A stretch of 64,000 nucleotides of DNA, taken from Ceratobasidium sp. AG-K (Eukaryota > Basidiomycota > Agaricomycetes > Cantharellales > Ceratobasidiaceae). Made by a program: the position numbers and the translations under genes. This document shows, piece by piece, positions 50,252 to 61,485 of the stretch. Under the pieces are notes generated by a model that was given only the letters and a program-made list of their open reading frames with translations, was not told where the DNA came from and ran no database searches. Position 1 is the stretch's first letter; each line of letters opens with the position of its first letter. The stretch spans positions 558,001-622,000 of the forward strand of contig JAWNGF010000007.1 of assembly GCA_037039685.1 (NCBI GenBank), in the 5' to 3' direction.

Positions 50252-50705
50252 TGTCGTGAGCCATGCTCCCGCCATCGGACTCGTCTACGTCTCATCCTTT
50301 CTCTTGTGTTTGTGTTTGCTCTTTGTTTTCTTTCCTGCAGCGTTGCCACCTTCTTGTGGTTATGTGTTACACTGTGTAACGCAGCTGTGCTTAGTACGAG
50401 TCATGTCTGTTCATACAGCATGACTCATATGGACACTCCTGACTGGTAGACTGCTATGACTCTTGTGGCTGCGCGTTGTATGACTTGGCCACATTGTGGT
50501 TATATATAGAGGACCAACAAGCCTGGTAACCCCAGCTTGTTTTGTCTCGTCAAACATCCCCTCTGAGTGACACTTAGAACCACCCCTACCCTCAAGAACC
50601 TACAGACGCTTAAGTGCGTTGTGGTTCAAGAGGTCACTTAGGTCTTAGTGCCGTCCACTCTCCATTGCGGCTTGTCTCATAGCCATCAAGAAGAAGCTTA
50701 CGACA
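50252..50705 (+). repeat. Element D 5' LTR
   Basis: TGTCGTGAGCCATGC to CTTACGACA. Predicted transcript start AGCTTGTTTTGT at 50534-50545, self-primer site at 50708-50719. The R-U5 hairpin has stem ACGC/GCGT. Confidence 0.95.
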
Positions 50706-50734
50706 TTACAAAACAAGCTTAACAACATACAAAT

Positions 50735-52732
50735 ATGTCTATTCAAGAAGATGGAGGGTCATGCCCCTCATCCACTATATCAACAAGAAGAGGACCCAGT
50801 CGGGCAGCAAGGCCCACAGGATCACTAAACAAACAAGATATTGCACAAATTCAAGCGGGAGGCCCTGCCCGATCACGCTCCCAAAGCCAAACATCAATGC
50901 CGGGAGCTTTCGGCATTGCTGACATGACAACTGTACAAGAGGAAGAACCCACCATCACAAATAGGGAACCAGGAGATCTCACAAATGATCCCACTCCAAC
51001 TGCAATTTGCATTCCAACTGGAAGTCCAGGACCATCACGTCCCTTGTGGCCACTAGGGACTAGGAGACAGTTCTTTTCTCCCCAACCCGAAGCTCATGGG
51101 GGTGTGTCACTTGTTCCCATTAGACCTCCCCCTACACCACACATTCCCAATGTCCCTACAGCCCCCCAAATTGGAGGAACCATCACCAACGCAGGACCAA
51201 TCCCAATGGCTTCCCAGCCAGTCACACCAGCAATTCCAGCACCACCATATGTCCCACAGGGTTACTTCGGACAATCGGCCCCGGTACAACAAAGCACCAG
51301 CGATCCAGGAAGCTCAAGTTCAAGTTCCAGCTCTAGCAGCAGGACTGTAATCAGTAATCTAGACGACCTGGACGACCTTCTAGAAGGAAGACACAACACC
51401 ACCCTTAGGGTTATAGACGGAATGAGAGTCATTATAGATCGAAGGCTTAGTGGCCTAGAACAGGCTACACAAGTCCTAGCAAACAACCAGCAAATCTTTA
51501 ACGATTCCATCAACACCCTACAAGGCACCTTGGCAGACATTCTGAATTTGGCAAGAAATGGCGAACACAATTCCTTTCTAGTCGGTCAAGATGTAACCCG
51601 CCTTCGAAATGAGGTTACCAACACTCAAGGACTAGTGAACAATGTACGCAAAGAACTCAACACTACCAGACAAGGGCAACTCGAATGGAACGAGGCAGTA
51701 ACACAAGGACTAGAAACCTTACGACAGGAAGGAACCTCCTTCACTGCCAAAATCACGGAAGTTCAGGAAGCTATCAACAATATGCGAGAAGAAATGGACA
51801 AAGCATCCCTGCACGGGATCCCCTCCAGGCAATCAAATTCTCCACCACACCCAGACGCGGAGTCTACCAGGATTGATGAATTAGAATTAAGAATCCAACG
51901 ACTGACCGAGAACCCAAACATTGGTAACGGACCACGTCGTCCCAAGGTGACCTGTCCAGAAGCCTTCGACGGAAAGAAGGGAGAAGGCGCTGAAATGTTC
52001 ATCACGCAAATGGAAAGTTACTTTGTACGCCTGGGCGAGCAATACACTTCCGACGAAGAAAGAATCCACAAAGCCCTAGCAAACTTCAAATCCGAGAACA
52101 AAGCCGCCACTCACTGGGCACAAGTTCTCTTACGATCGCTTAACCAAGGAGAAATTAACCAAAATCTCGCCTCATGGGAGGGTTTCAAAGCACACTTCAT
52201 GGAACAGTTCAGCAACCCTAACAAAAAAGCTAAAGCCGAATCGGATATCCGAAAATGCAAACAGAACAACTTGGTAGCAAACTACGCTTTGGAATTCCGA
52301 TACCTTCTGGTAGACGTAAATTGGGGACAGGAAGCTCTGATCAACCAATTCAAGGAAGGGTTGAAGTCTGAGGTCAAAACCAAACTAGCTTGTTTTGAAC
52401 TAACCCTGATCAATGAAGATGGGGCAGAACAAGAACTTTCCCTTGACCGGTGGATCTCAATTGCAATTTCTATTGATCAGAAACTCCAAGCAATCAAGAA
52501 CACGACAGGGAAGAAGACAGTAACAGCATCCTCTAGCTCTACAAAAAGACTTCCAGACGAGGTTTACAAGGCTAGGATTTCCTCAAAACGCTGCCTGAAA
52601 TGCGGATCAGACAAACACATGCTTGCCAAGTGCCCAGAGAACGAATGGAAAAAGGAGGAACCTAACCTCAAAGGAAGGGAAGGAAAAATAGAAGAGGAAT
52701 CCGAGTCGGGAAAAGGCAAGGTCTCCCTCTAA
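50735..52732 (+). CDS. gag: Element D Gag, intact
   Basis: ATG 50735 to TAA 52730, 665 residues. Same domains as A: Pro-rich N-terminus, Ser run, coiled-coil middle, capsid-like domain (KAATHWAQVLLRSLNQ, NWGQEALINQFKEGL) and zinc knuckle CLKCGSDKHMLAKC (about 625). The only family-1 gag here without a stop. The frameshift heptamer GGGAAAA at 52708-52714 is 16 nt before the stop. Confidence 0.95.
   Translation: MSIQEDGGSCPSSTISTRRGPSRAARPTGSLNKQDIAQIQAGGPARSRSQSQTSMPGAFGIADMTTVQEEEPTITNREPGDLTNDPTPTAICIPTGSPGPSRPLWPLGTRRQFFSPQPEAHGGVSLVPIRPPPTPHIPNVPTAPQIGGTITNAGPIPMASQPVTPAIPAPPYVPQGYFGQSAPVQQSTSDPGSSSSSSSSSSRTVISNLDDLDDLLEGRHNTTLRVIDGMRVIIDRRLSGLEQATQVLANNQQIFNDSINTLQGTLADILNLARNGEHNSFLVGQDVTRLRNEVTNTQGLVNNVRKELNTTRQGQLEWNEAVTQGLETLRQEGTSFTAKITEVQEAINNMREEMDKASLHGIPSRQSNSPPHPDAESTRIDELELRIQRLTENPNIGNGPRRPKVTCPEAFDGKKGEGAEMFITQMESYFVRLGEQYTSDEERIHKALANFKSENKAATHWAQVLLRSLNQGEINQNLASWEGFKAHFMEQFSNPNKKAKAESDIRKCKQNNLVANYALEFRYLLVDVNWGQEALINQFKEGLKSEVKTKLACFELTLINEDGAEQELSLDRWISIAISIDQKLQAIKNTTGKKTVTASSSSTKRLPDEVYKARISSKRCLKCGSDKHMLAKCPENEWKKEEPNLKGREGKIEEESESGKGKVSL
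52708..52714 (+). other. Predicted -1 frameshift site GGGAAAA, element D
   Basis: In phase as G-GGA-AAA, leading by -1 shift into the pol frame before GLPLTVCGET. Confidence 0.65.
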
Positions 52733-52734
52733 CC

Positions 52735-55700
52735 GTGTGTGGAGAGACCAACAAACCAGTAATGGAAACAATGTACCTTAGAGCTACCAGCGAATCGACA
52801 ATTGTTTACACAAACATTACTGGAATCACAGAACCCATCGCTACTCTCATCGACTCGGGAGCATCAAGAAACTTCATCGACATCACTTGGGCACAAAGAA
52901 ACAACGTGGCCCTAATTGAACTACCAACACCTAGAAAAATAATTGGAATCCAAGGGAAGGAACTGCCACATCAAATCCAATTTAAAGCAAATCAGGAATT
53001 TGAGTTACATGGGAAAAACTTCAAACAAAACTTCTTCGCCATGCCTACTGGAGATACACACTTGATTCTGGAATTAGAATGGCTAGAGGAAGCCAATCCA
53101 ATAATCGATTGGCTATCGAAGGAAATTTCCTGGCGACCAAATAACATTCTTGGAAAAGCTGCAGAAATCAAAGACATACCTGAAGAATTCAAAGATTATG
53201 CAGAAGTCTTTAGCAAAGAAAAGTTTAAACGGATACCAGACCATTGCCCATATGACTGTTGCATTGATCTGGTGGAAGGAGCAGAACTTCCTAAACTGGC
53301 TAGGCCAATCCCACTCTCAGCCGCAGAATCCATAGCACTCAGAAAGTACCTAGATGAGGAACTAGCGGCAGGCAAAATCCAACTGAGCAAGTCACCTGTA
53401 GCTGCAGCAACCTTCTTTGTTAAAAAGGGACTAGACGCAAAGAATCCGGAAAAACCTCCAGAACTCAGGTTGGTTCAGCACTTCGGGCCGATGAACGAAA
53501 TAACAAAGGACGACCGCTTCCCTATGCCACTAATGGAAGATCTCCTCGACAAGATCAAGGACGCAAAAGTCTTTTCTAAAATAGACTTGCGTATGGGGTT
53601 CAACAACATCCGAGTCAAAGAAGGAGACAAATGGAAAACAGCATTCCGAACCAAGGAAGGCCTATTCGAATATATTGTCATGCCCTTCGGATTGAAAAAC
53701 GCACCGGCAACATTCCAACGATATATGAATCATATTTTCCACAACCTGATTGACATCTGTGTCATTGTTTACATCGATGACATATTAATTTTCTCCAAAG
53801 ACCGAAGCCAGCATGCGGAGGATGTTCGAAAGGTACTCAAGATCCTGTTGGACAACAACCTCTTTGCGAAACTCCCAAAATGCGAATTCTTCGTCAAGAA
53901 ACTTGTCTACACAGGAATAAATATCAGCGAGGAAGGAATATCAATGCAAGAGGAAAAAGTCAAAGCAATCAAGGAATGGAAGGAGCCAAGGACAGTCAAA
54001 CAGGTCCAAGCCTTCCTAGGATTTGCAAACTTTTACAGGCGTTTCGTACCAAACTTCAGCGGCCTGGCGAAACCCTTAACCGTTCTAACAAGGAAGGACC
54101 AGAAATGGAAATGGGAAGCAGAACAACAGGAGGCTTTCGATAACCTGAAAAAGGAAATATGCAAGGAACCACTACTGCGACATCCAGATCCAACAAAACC
54201 TTACATATTGGAAACCGACGCAAGCAGTGTTGCTATGGGATCAATACTCTCTCAAAGACAAGACGACGGTTACTTACATCCCATCGCTTTCCTATCAAAA
54301 TCCTTTAACGCCGCACAAATGAACTACAATGTTCACGACAAGGAATTAATGGCAATTGTGGAATCACTAAAACACTGGCGATTACATCTAGAAGGAACGA
54401 GAGAACTGATAACTATCTACACCGATCACCGTAACCTGCAATACTGGAAGAAGGCAACTACATTTAACCAATGTCACGCTCGATGGCATCAAATCCTGGC
54501 TTCCTACAACTTTGAAATAGTTTACCGTCCAGGGAACATGTCAACAAAGCCAGACCTACTGTCCAGAAGAGCGGATCATAGCGAAATACCAACAGCAGAG
54601 CAAATCATGATCAAAGAGGAACAGTTCAGAGGTTTCGCCGGAGAAGTCAAGTCAGACATCATTGCTGATATTAGGGAGGCACAAACCGAAGACAAGAGCA
54701 TCAGGAAGATCATAGAATTGTGCAAGGACAAGGAGACCCTACCCAAATCTGTGCAACAAGGGATTAGGAACTACAACTTCAAGGAAGACCTGCTCTGGAT
54801 AGATGGGAGAATCTACGTGCCAGAAGACAAGGACACTTGGCTAAAAATCCTCAGATTACACCACGATTCACCAATAGCAGGACACCAGGGTCAAGCCCAA
54901 ACCCTAGAGCTTATCTCAAGAAAATACTACTGGCCTGGACTTAAGGCAACAGTAAACAAATACGTTGATTCTTGTGAACAGTGCCAAAGGGCGAAAGGAA
55001 CAAAAACCCAAGTACCACTGAAAGCACTCAAAATCCCGAACAGTCCATGGGAAGACATTGCATACGATTTTATTGTAAAACTTCCAAAATCACAAGGCAA
55101 TGACAGCATTTTAGTAGTAGTGGATCGGTTCTCCCGCATGGCGCACTTCATAGCCTGCAAGGAATCAACAACAGCAGATCAACTTGCCGATCTTTTCCTG
55201 AAGAACGTTTGGAGATTACACAGCTTCCCATGAAGTACAGTTTTGGACAGAGGAACAACTTTCAACAGCAGGTTCCTGAAGGCTCTCTACCAAAAAATCG
55301 GAACTACACCCACGTTCAGCACAGCATATCATCCACAAACAGACGGAATAACGGAACGGATAAACCAGTGGATAGAAGCATGGCTTCGTACATTTGTTAA
55401 CTACAGGCAAGACAACTGGACCAAACTGCTTCCTATTGCAGAATTCTGCTACAACAACCAACGACATGGGATCACGGGAAAAACCCCATTCGAGATTGTG
55501 AACAGCAGGGAACCACTATGGAATGTTCTAAGAGAAGCTACTACGATTCCTGAAGCAAACGACAAAGCAAATAACTGGCAGGAAGTATGGGATGAAGCAA
55601 AAGCAGCTATGGAATGGCACAGAAGAAAGGACACAGTGGAACACCAACCAAAATACAAAGAGGACAACCTTGTCTGGCTTTACGGACAAAACATAAAGAC

Positions 55701-56601
55701 AAACCGTCCCAACAAGAAACTTGACAACAAGAAACACGGTCCGTTCAAGATCAAGAAAATCATATCAAGCCACGCCTACGAATTGGAGCTCCCAAAAACC
55801 ATGAGAATACACCCTGTGTTCCACAGCAATCTTCTTAGTCCGTACAAAAAAGACAAGAACTTCCACAGAAACCAACCCCGACCACCGCCGATCACAACAG
55901 AAGAAGGAGAGGAAGAATACGAAGGGGAGAAAATCGTGGACTGGAAAGAAACAAAGGACGGGTTGTTCTACAGGGTCAGATGGAAGGGTTATGATGAAAA
56001 AGAAGATACGGAACAACAAGCAGAAGATTTCGGTCACCTCGGAGTAATAATGAAGAAGTTCTTGAAGGATTTCCCAAACGCCCCAACACCGACAAACTAC
56101 AAGACGAGAAGTATTAAAGGGAGGGCAGAGCGGGACGACAACGCAACTTGCAGAACTTGCTCACTTTCCAACTCGCTCTACACACTCTACGCACTTAACC
56201 TTTTTTGCACACCATGCCCGCCGTCACCCGTGCCACTATCGCCAACAACCTGGTCCGCGTTCTCAACGGGCCAGCCTTCCAAACAGCTCGTATCCTTGAC
56301 TCGGGGGCAGCCCTGTACGTCTTCAAAAGGTCTCAGCAGAGCCCAGGGCGGCTCCAATTTCGTGCCTCCGACGACATCCTCCACTCCGACCTGGGGGAGT
56401 TCGAATGGGTCGGCAAAAAATGGCCAACACGCATGCAACTCCAACGAAAGGACATCTACGTATGCCGAGGATGTGCGGCCTTCCAGGTGTCCGAAGTCGT
56501 CCTGCTATCCATGCACAAGCTTGGAGTGGTCGAATGGGGACAAGAAGGAGCTTACAGCAGCGAATGGGTGCCAGGATATGAAGGTCGCCCTCCTACTCTA
56601 A
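52735..56601 (+). pseudogene. Element D pol, one TGA in the integrase core
   Basis: Colinear with C's Pol over 1288 codons. TGA at 55231-55233 falls between WRLHSFP and STVLDRGTTFNS, where C has CGA, a CpG-to-TpG change. It separates protease-RT-RNase H-integrase N-terminus (832 codons) from the rest of the integrase and chromodomain. Shares the QHFGPMN fingers variant with C. Several Arg-to-Gln/Cys changes (e.g. DHCPYDC) also fit CpG decay. Confidence 0.93.
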
Positions 56602-56978
56602 GGCCTCGATGGAACAATGCATGGGACAAGAACTTTGAAGCGGACTTGGTGGATTGGAGGATGGAGCGGGGACAATACCAGAGAGAGAAGTTTGAGTGGA
56701 AGCCATTCTGGTGGCAGGAGAAGGAAGCGGACTTATCGGAATGGAAGGAGGTCGAGCCGGACGTACGACAATGGGACAAGGACCATGTGGAGGAGCAGGA
56801 GAGGGTCATGGACTGGTCCAAGGCGGACTGGACGGACGACAAGACCTGGGAGAGGTGGGAGGAGCACTGTGACGAACCAGGTAACACTGTGTTCAACCCC
56901 ATCGATCTCACGGAGGAGGAAGAGGACGAGGTCGATTCCCTGGTCGAGAAGGTCAAGAAGGACTGCTGGGTGCAGTAA
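56214..56978 (+). CDS. Element D ORF3: intact 254-residue family-1 accessory protein
   Basis: ATG 56214 (MPAVTRATIANNLVRVL) to TAA 56976, in the -1 frame relative to pol and overlapping it by 388 nt. First half: ILDSGAALYVFKRSQQSPG, LGEFEWVGKKWPTRMQL and the Cys motif YVCRGCAAFQVSEVVL (about 82-97). Second half: Trp- and acid-rich (WNNAWDKNFEADLVDW, WWQEKEADLSEWKE, WSKADWTDDKTWERW) and ends FNPIDLTEEEEDEVDSL. Colinear copies exist in A, C and E, and a distant relative in F and G shares YxCRGC and FNxID. No known family recognised; a role in particle assembly, RNA export or chromatin targeting would be guesswork. Confidence 0.82.
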   Translation: MPAVTRATIANNLVRVLNGPAFQTARILDSGAALYVFKRSQQSPGRLQFRASDDILHSDLGEFEWVGKKWPTRMQLQRKDIYVCRGCAAFQVSEVVLLSMHKLGVVEWGQEGAYSSEWVPGYEGRPPTLRPRWNNAWDKNFEADLVDWRMERGQYQREKFEWKPFWWQEKEADLSEWKEVEPDVRQWDKDHVEEQERVMDWSKADWTDDKTWERWEEHCDEPGNTVFNPIDLTEEEEDEVDSLVEKVKKDCWVQ

Positions 56979-57023
56979 ATCGGTCCTTTCGGGTTTCCCT
57001 CAAGGACCTTAAGGGGGGAGTAA

Positions 57024-57477
57024 TGTCGTGAGCCATGCTCCCGCCATCGGACTCGTCTACGTCTCATCCTTTCTCTTGTGTTTGTGTTTGCTCTTTGTTT
57101 TCTTTCCTGCTGCGTTGCCACCTTCTTGTGGTTATGTGTTACACTGTGTAACACGGCTGTGCTTAGTACGAGTCATGTCTGTTCATACAGCATGACTCAT
57201 ATGGACACTCCTGACTGGTAGACTGCTATGACTCTTGTGGCTGCGCGTTGTATGACTCGGCCACATTGTGGTTATATATAGAGGACCAACAAGCCTAGTA
57301 ACCCCAGCTTGTTTTGTCTCGTCAAACATCCCCTCTGAGTGACACTTAGAACCACCCCTACCCTCAAGAACCTACAGACGCTTAAGTGCGTTGCGGTTCA
57401 AGAGGTCACTTAGGTCTTAGTGCCGTCCACTCTCCATTGCGGCTTGTCTCATAGCCATCAAGAAGAAGCTTACAACA
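57024..57477 (+). repeat. Element D 3' LTR
   Basis: Follows the polypurine tract TTAAGGGGGGAG and TAA. Ends CTTACAACA (5' LTR: CTTACGACA). Confidence 0.95.
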
Positions 57478-57482
57478 CCCTA

Positions 57483-57599
57483 CCCTTTAGAGCCTACAGA
57501 CACTTAAGTGTGTTGCGGTTCAAGAGGTCACTTAGGTCTTAGTGCCGTCCACTCTCCCTCGTGGCTTGTCTCATAGCCACCAAGAAGTAGCTTACGACA
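57483..57599 (+). repeat. Element E 3' LTR, second part
   Basis: Begins CCCTTTAGAGCC after D's TSD and ends AAGTAGCTTACGACA, matching the second half of the E 5' LTR. Confidence 0.88.
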
Positions 57600-58781
57600 C
57601 CAGATCTACTACATGCCAAGGTCACAAACCTGTCTGTTGACCCAAATTTGTACAACAAGGCAATGAGACATGAAGATGCACCCACCTGGCTTGAGGTGAT
57701 GACCAAGGAGATCAGCATGATTGAGAAAATGTGCAGTTGGTGCTTGGTTCCTTGACCAGCCAGGACAAATGTGATCTGTGGCTGTTTGGTGTACAAGATG
57801 AGATGGGATGTGGACAGGGCAATTGAATCACAAGAGCCTGCTTTGTTGGCAAGGGTTTCAGTCAGATGCACAGCATTGATTATAACAAGATGTACTCACC
57901 TGTGGCTACAATGCATGCAATCCATCTCCTACTGATGCTTGTAGCTCAACACAACCTCAAACTCCATCAGCTTGTTGTAACATCCACTTTTCTGAACATG
58001 GAGATTGATGAGGTTGTCTATATGGGACAACCATAGGGATTTGTTATACCTGGACATGAGGACAATGTGTGCCTAGTTGAAAAGGGGCTCTATGGCCTCA
58101 AGCAGTCACTGCTGATGTGTTACTGATGCCTACAGGATGCATTCAAGTTGATTGGGCTTGTCTGTTGCAAGTTGGACCCATGCGTCTTCAAGATCTGTGA
58201 GGGCAAGGACTATGCCATTGCAGTGGTCCATGTTGACAATTCAGTTGTGGCTGCCAACTTGGCTTGCTTTGTCTGCAAGATAAAGTGCTGTATGATGGAA
58301 TGTTTCAAGATGCACAGCCTAGGCAAGGCAAGAATGTTTTTAAGCATTGAAATTGCTTGGAATCAAGATGCACATGAGCTCAAGATCACCCAAAGTCAAT
58401 GTACAAAGGACATACTTGCTTGTTTTGACATGACAGACACAAATTCCACCAACACACCTATGGAGGAGCAACTTGAGCTCCCTAAACTCAAAGAAGTGAC
58501 CATAGATTGCATGCAATATCAATGCAGCAGTAGATCACTGATGTACACAATGCTTGCAACATGTGCCAAGCTCACTTTCATTGTTGGTCAGCTTAGTCAG
58601 CAGAATGCAGCACCTGGAACTGACCACTGGCTTGTTCTCAAGTGAGCATTTTGCTGTTTGCAAGGCACAATCAATCATGGCATTGCTCATCAAGGCTTGA
58701 TGGGCAAGCCTGGTGCTCTTGCAGGCTATGCTGCTGCCAATTTTGCAGGCAACATGCTTACAAGCCACTCTACTGGCAGTT

Positions 58782-59237
58782 TGTTGTGAGCCAGCTCACT
58801 CCATCGGACTCGCCTGTTGTCTCGCCCGCCTGTCCCCTTCTTTGTCTTGTGTTTCTGTTTCTGTTTGCCGCGTTGCCACCTTCTTGTGGTTGTTCTGTTA
58901 CATTGTGTAACGCGGCTGTGCTTTGTACGAGTCATGTCTGTTCATACAGCATGACTCACATGGACACTCCTGACTGGCTGTCTTTTATGACTCATGTGGC
59001 TGCGCCTTGTATGACTCGGCCACTTCTTGAATATATATAGAGGACCAACAAGCCTGGTAACCCCAGCTTGTATTGTCTCGTCAAAACATCCCCTTTGAGT
59101 GACACTCTGAACCACCCCTACCCTCAAGAGCCTACAGACACTTAAGTGTGTTGCGGTTCAAGAGGTCACTTAGGTCTTAGTGCCGTCCACTCTCCATTGC
59201 GGCTTGTCTCATAGCCACCAAGAAGAAGCTTACGACA
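58782..59237 (+). repeat. Solo family-1 LTR inside the Copia element
   Basis: TGTTGTGAGCCAGC to CTTACGACA, 456 bp, TSD CAGTT at 58777-58781 and 59238-59242. Closest by eye to A's LTRs. Confidence 0.95.
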
Positions 59238-59588
59238 CAGTTGGGCTTTCACTCTAGCCAGGGGTACCATTGCTCTTTTGAGCACTGAGGCCAAATACAT
59301 CACCAAATGCTCAGCCATGCATCATGTGACATGGGCACAATCATTCTTCAACAAGTTTGGTTTCCTGCAACCTGAGCCAACCTGCATTCACATTGACAAC
59401 CAACCCAGCATGGCAACTGCTGAGAAGCCAACTCATCATGCACACACAAAACATATTTGCATTTGGTATCACTTCACACAGAAGGTGATTGAGCTTGGTG
59501 AAGCCAAATTGGTGCACATGACCATGGATGAGCAAGTGGCTGACATTTTCACCAAGTCACTGAGCTGTCTCAAGTTTCTGTGGTTCCA

Positions 59589-60085
59589 TGTTGCAACCTG
59601 CTAATGCCTATGGTTGACAACTGCTAATGGCCTTTGAGATGTGGAACAATATGTGATAAGTCTTCTAAGACTCTATCACTAAGGTGGACAAACACTAGTC
59701 TTGTCAGTACAAGTCACTAGCTCCTAAGTACAAGGGGCTGCACTAAAGGCTAAGTAGCCAAGTGCCTCTGATCACACTGCAGGGAGAGTTGACAAGGCAA
59801 AGCAAGCTGGGGATGACCATGCTTGCAAGCCAGTATATATACTCAGAAAGGGGGTGAGTCATGGTAAATACATGAGTCATATGTCTGAGTCAAAGTCTGA
59901 GTCATAAAGGGGGCTGTGCAGGCCAGCCAATAGAAAATAGCATGAGTCATATGACTCATGGTGACCCATCATCCATACACCTCACTAAACAAGGGAGAGG
60001 GCTCAACAAAGAGGAAAGGCACTTAAGGCGCCGGTACAAGCCATGAGTCCGCAAACAGAGAAAGAGGGAGGGACAGGTCACAACA
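59589..60085 (-). repeat. Element G 3' LTR
   Basis: TGTTGCAACCTGC to GGTCACAACA on the plus strand. Compared with F: GACGACCGC is GACAACTGC, GACGAGGCG is GACAAGGCA, and so on. Confidence 0.93.
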
Positions 60086-60125
60086 TTGCCCCCCCACAAA
60101 GGCGAGTGTAGTGGAGTGTACTCAC

Positions 60126-61306
60126 CTATTTGCAGGCAACCCATTCCTTCAGCTCCAGCCACCCAACCCATTCTGCCAGGGTGTGCATGTCTGCCTCAAG
60201 GACTTTGTTCATTTGGTCCCACTTCTCCTGGTATAGGTGGTCAAGTTCTTCCTGGTGCTGTTGTTGAAGGCACTTGAGCTCTGCTGCTTCCTTTCTGGAC
60301 CACTGTTCTTGCCTATGGTCAAGCCATTTGTTGAGCTGCTTGACGCTCCATGATCCGCATTGGACAAGGCAGTAGGCCTCAAGGATGTTGGCGTTGCATG
60401 GCATTTGATTGCCAGGGGGCTTTGGTTCCATGTTGGCAATGGCGTTGCCCACATTGGCAATGAGGGCTTTGACATTTGCTTGGGCCTTGTCCCCAGTGGC
60501 TTCCCATTCCTGTTCAACTTGTTCAGTCTCCTTGTTGGAGATGTGGGGAGGAGCAGAGATGTCAATCCTGTCCTTGGAACTTGGAGGTGCAGGTGGGACC
60601 TTGACACTTTCTTCCTTGACATCTTCCATTGGCTGTCCTGCCAAGTTGATGTGTCCACTCCCATTGGCGCCTTTTGACCAGTTGATGGCATTGAAGGAGG
60701 GATCATCTCTAGGGTAAGTGTTTGAGGGGGTGTGTAGCTGTTCAAACTCACAGTCCATTGGCCATCCTGACTCAAAGTCCATGGCACATGGGTGCCACCA
60801 GATTCCTTCTTTGTTGCAGTGTCCATTGGTAGGGACAAGACGGGGGTCTTCTTCCCACTTGAACCACTGGTCCCCTTCCCACTTGTACCTGGTGTCCTGG
60901 TTCCAGGCATCCGTGCTCTTGAGGACAACATCATGGACTGTGAGCCTGATGCAACCGTGGCAGTGGTAGTATTTGCTGTGGCCAATATTGGTGGGATCAG
61001 AAGGCTGGGCATCTGGATGGCTAACCCAAAGTAGGGAGCCAAGGCGGGAACAATGAGGGACTTGCATTGCTTGTCCCACTTGATAGTAGATTGTTCTTGC
61101 AGGGGAACATACCTGAGCTGGACTCCTGGTTCAAGGTGCTCAGCAAGGGCCTTGGCCTCATTGAAGGACCAGGGGGTGGTGTCCCTGTTGTTGACGGTGT
61201 ACTCACCTGGTCCGGCAAGCATGAGGGCCTTCTTGTAGGCCCTAGCCTTCCTGTACTTGGAGGCCCAGGTGACAAAGGCAGAGGAGGCGGTGTGAGAGGC
61301 AGGCAT
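60126..61306 (-). pseudogene. Element G ORF3, one frameshift
   Basis: ATG at 61304-61306 (MPASHTASSAFVTWASKYRK) is colinear with F ORF3 to about KSLIVP. A frameshift near 61050-61079 moves it to the frame reading SRLGSLLWVSHPD, which continues through YYHCHGCIRLTVHDVVL (CRGC has become CHGC) to the coiled coil and stop at 60126. An inserted segment (RIDISAPPHISNKETEQ) is absent in F. Confidence 0.8.
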
Positions 61307-61485
61307 TTTTGGTAGATAGGTAAAGAGTTTTCTTTTGAAAGGGGGGACTGTTTGGCAGAGAGCAAGTGCTAGTTGGCTGAACAGCTGGGGAGATGATTTT
61401 TGCTGCCTTCCCCTTTGTCTTTTTGTACTCTGAGGAAGTGTAATTTGGAGGAAGTGGGCTGGTGGGGAAGTCCTTTTGGAACTTT

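Larger units (their letters stand above)
50252..57477 (+). mobile_element. Element D: family-1 Gypsy, 7226 bp, inserted in E's 3' LTR
   Basis: LTRs 50252-50705 and 57024-57477 (454 bp), TSD CCCTA at 50247-50251 and 57478-57482. Gag and ORF3 are intact, pol has a single TGA. About seven LTR-LTR differences seen, five of them CpG transitions. Confidence 0.95.
34759..57599 (+). mobile_element. Element E: decayed family-1 Gypsy carrying a solo LTR, F and D
   Basis: 5' LTR 34759-35214, 3' LTR 49901-50251 plus 57483-57599. Without insertions it is about 7.2 kb, the family size. No TSD: CATGG on the left, CCAGA on the right. Gag, pol and ORF3 all carry several stops, most of them TGA at former CGA or CGG codons. 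The oldest family-1 copy here. Confidence 0.88.

Noticed and set aside
34676..57600. E as a simple insertion into the Copia element
   Set aside because: The flanks do not form a TSD, the left flank is not Copia, and the 5' LTR is chimeric, so the left border was altered by recombination.
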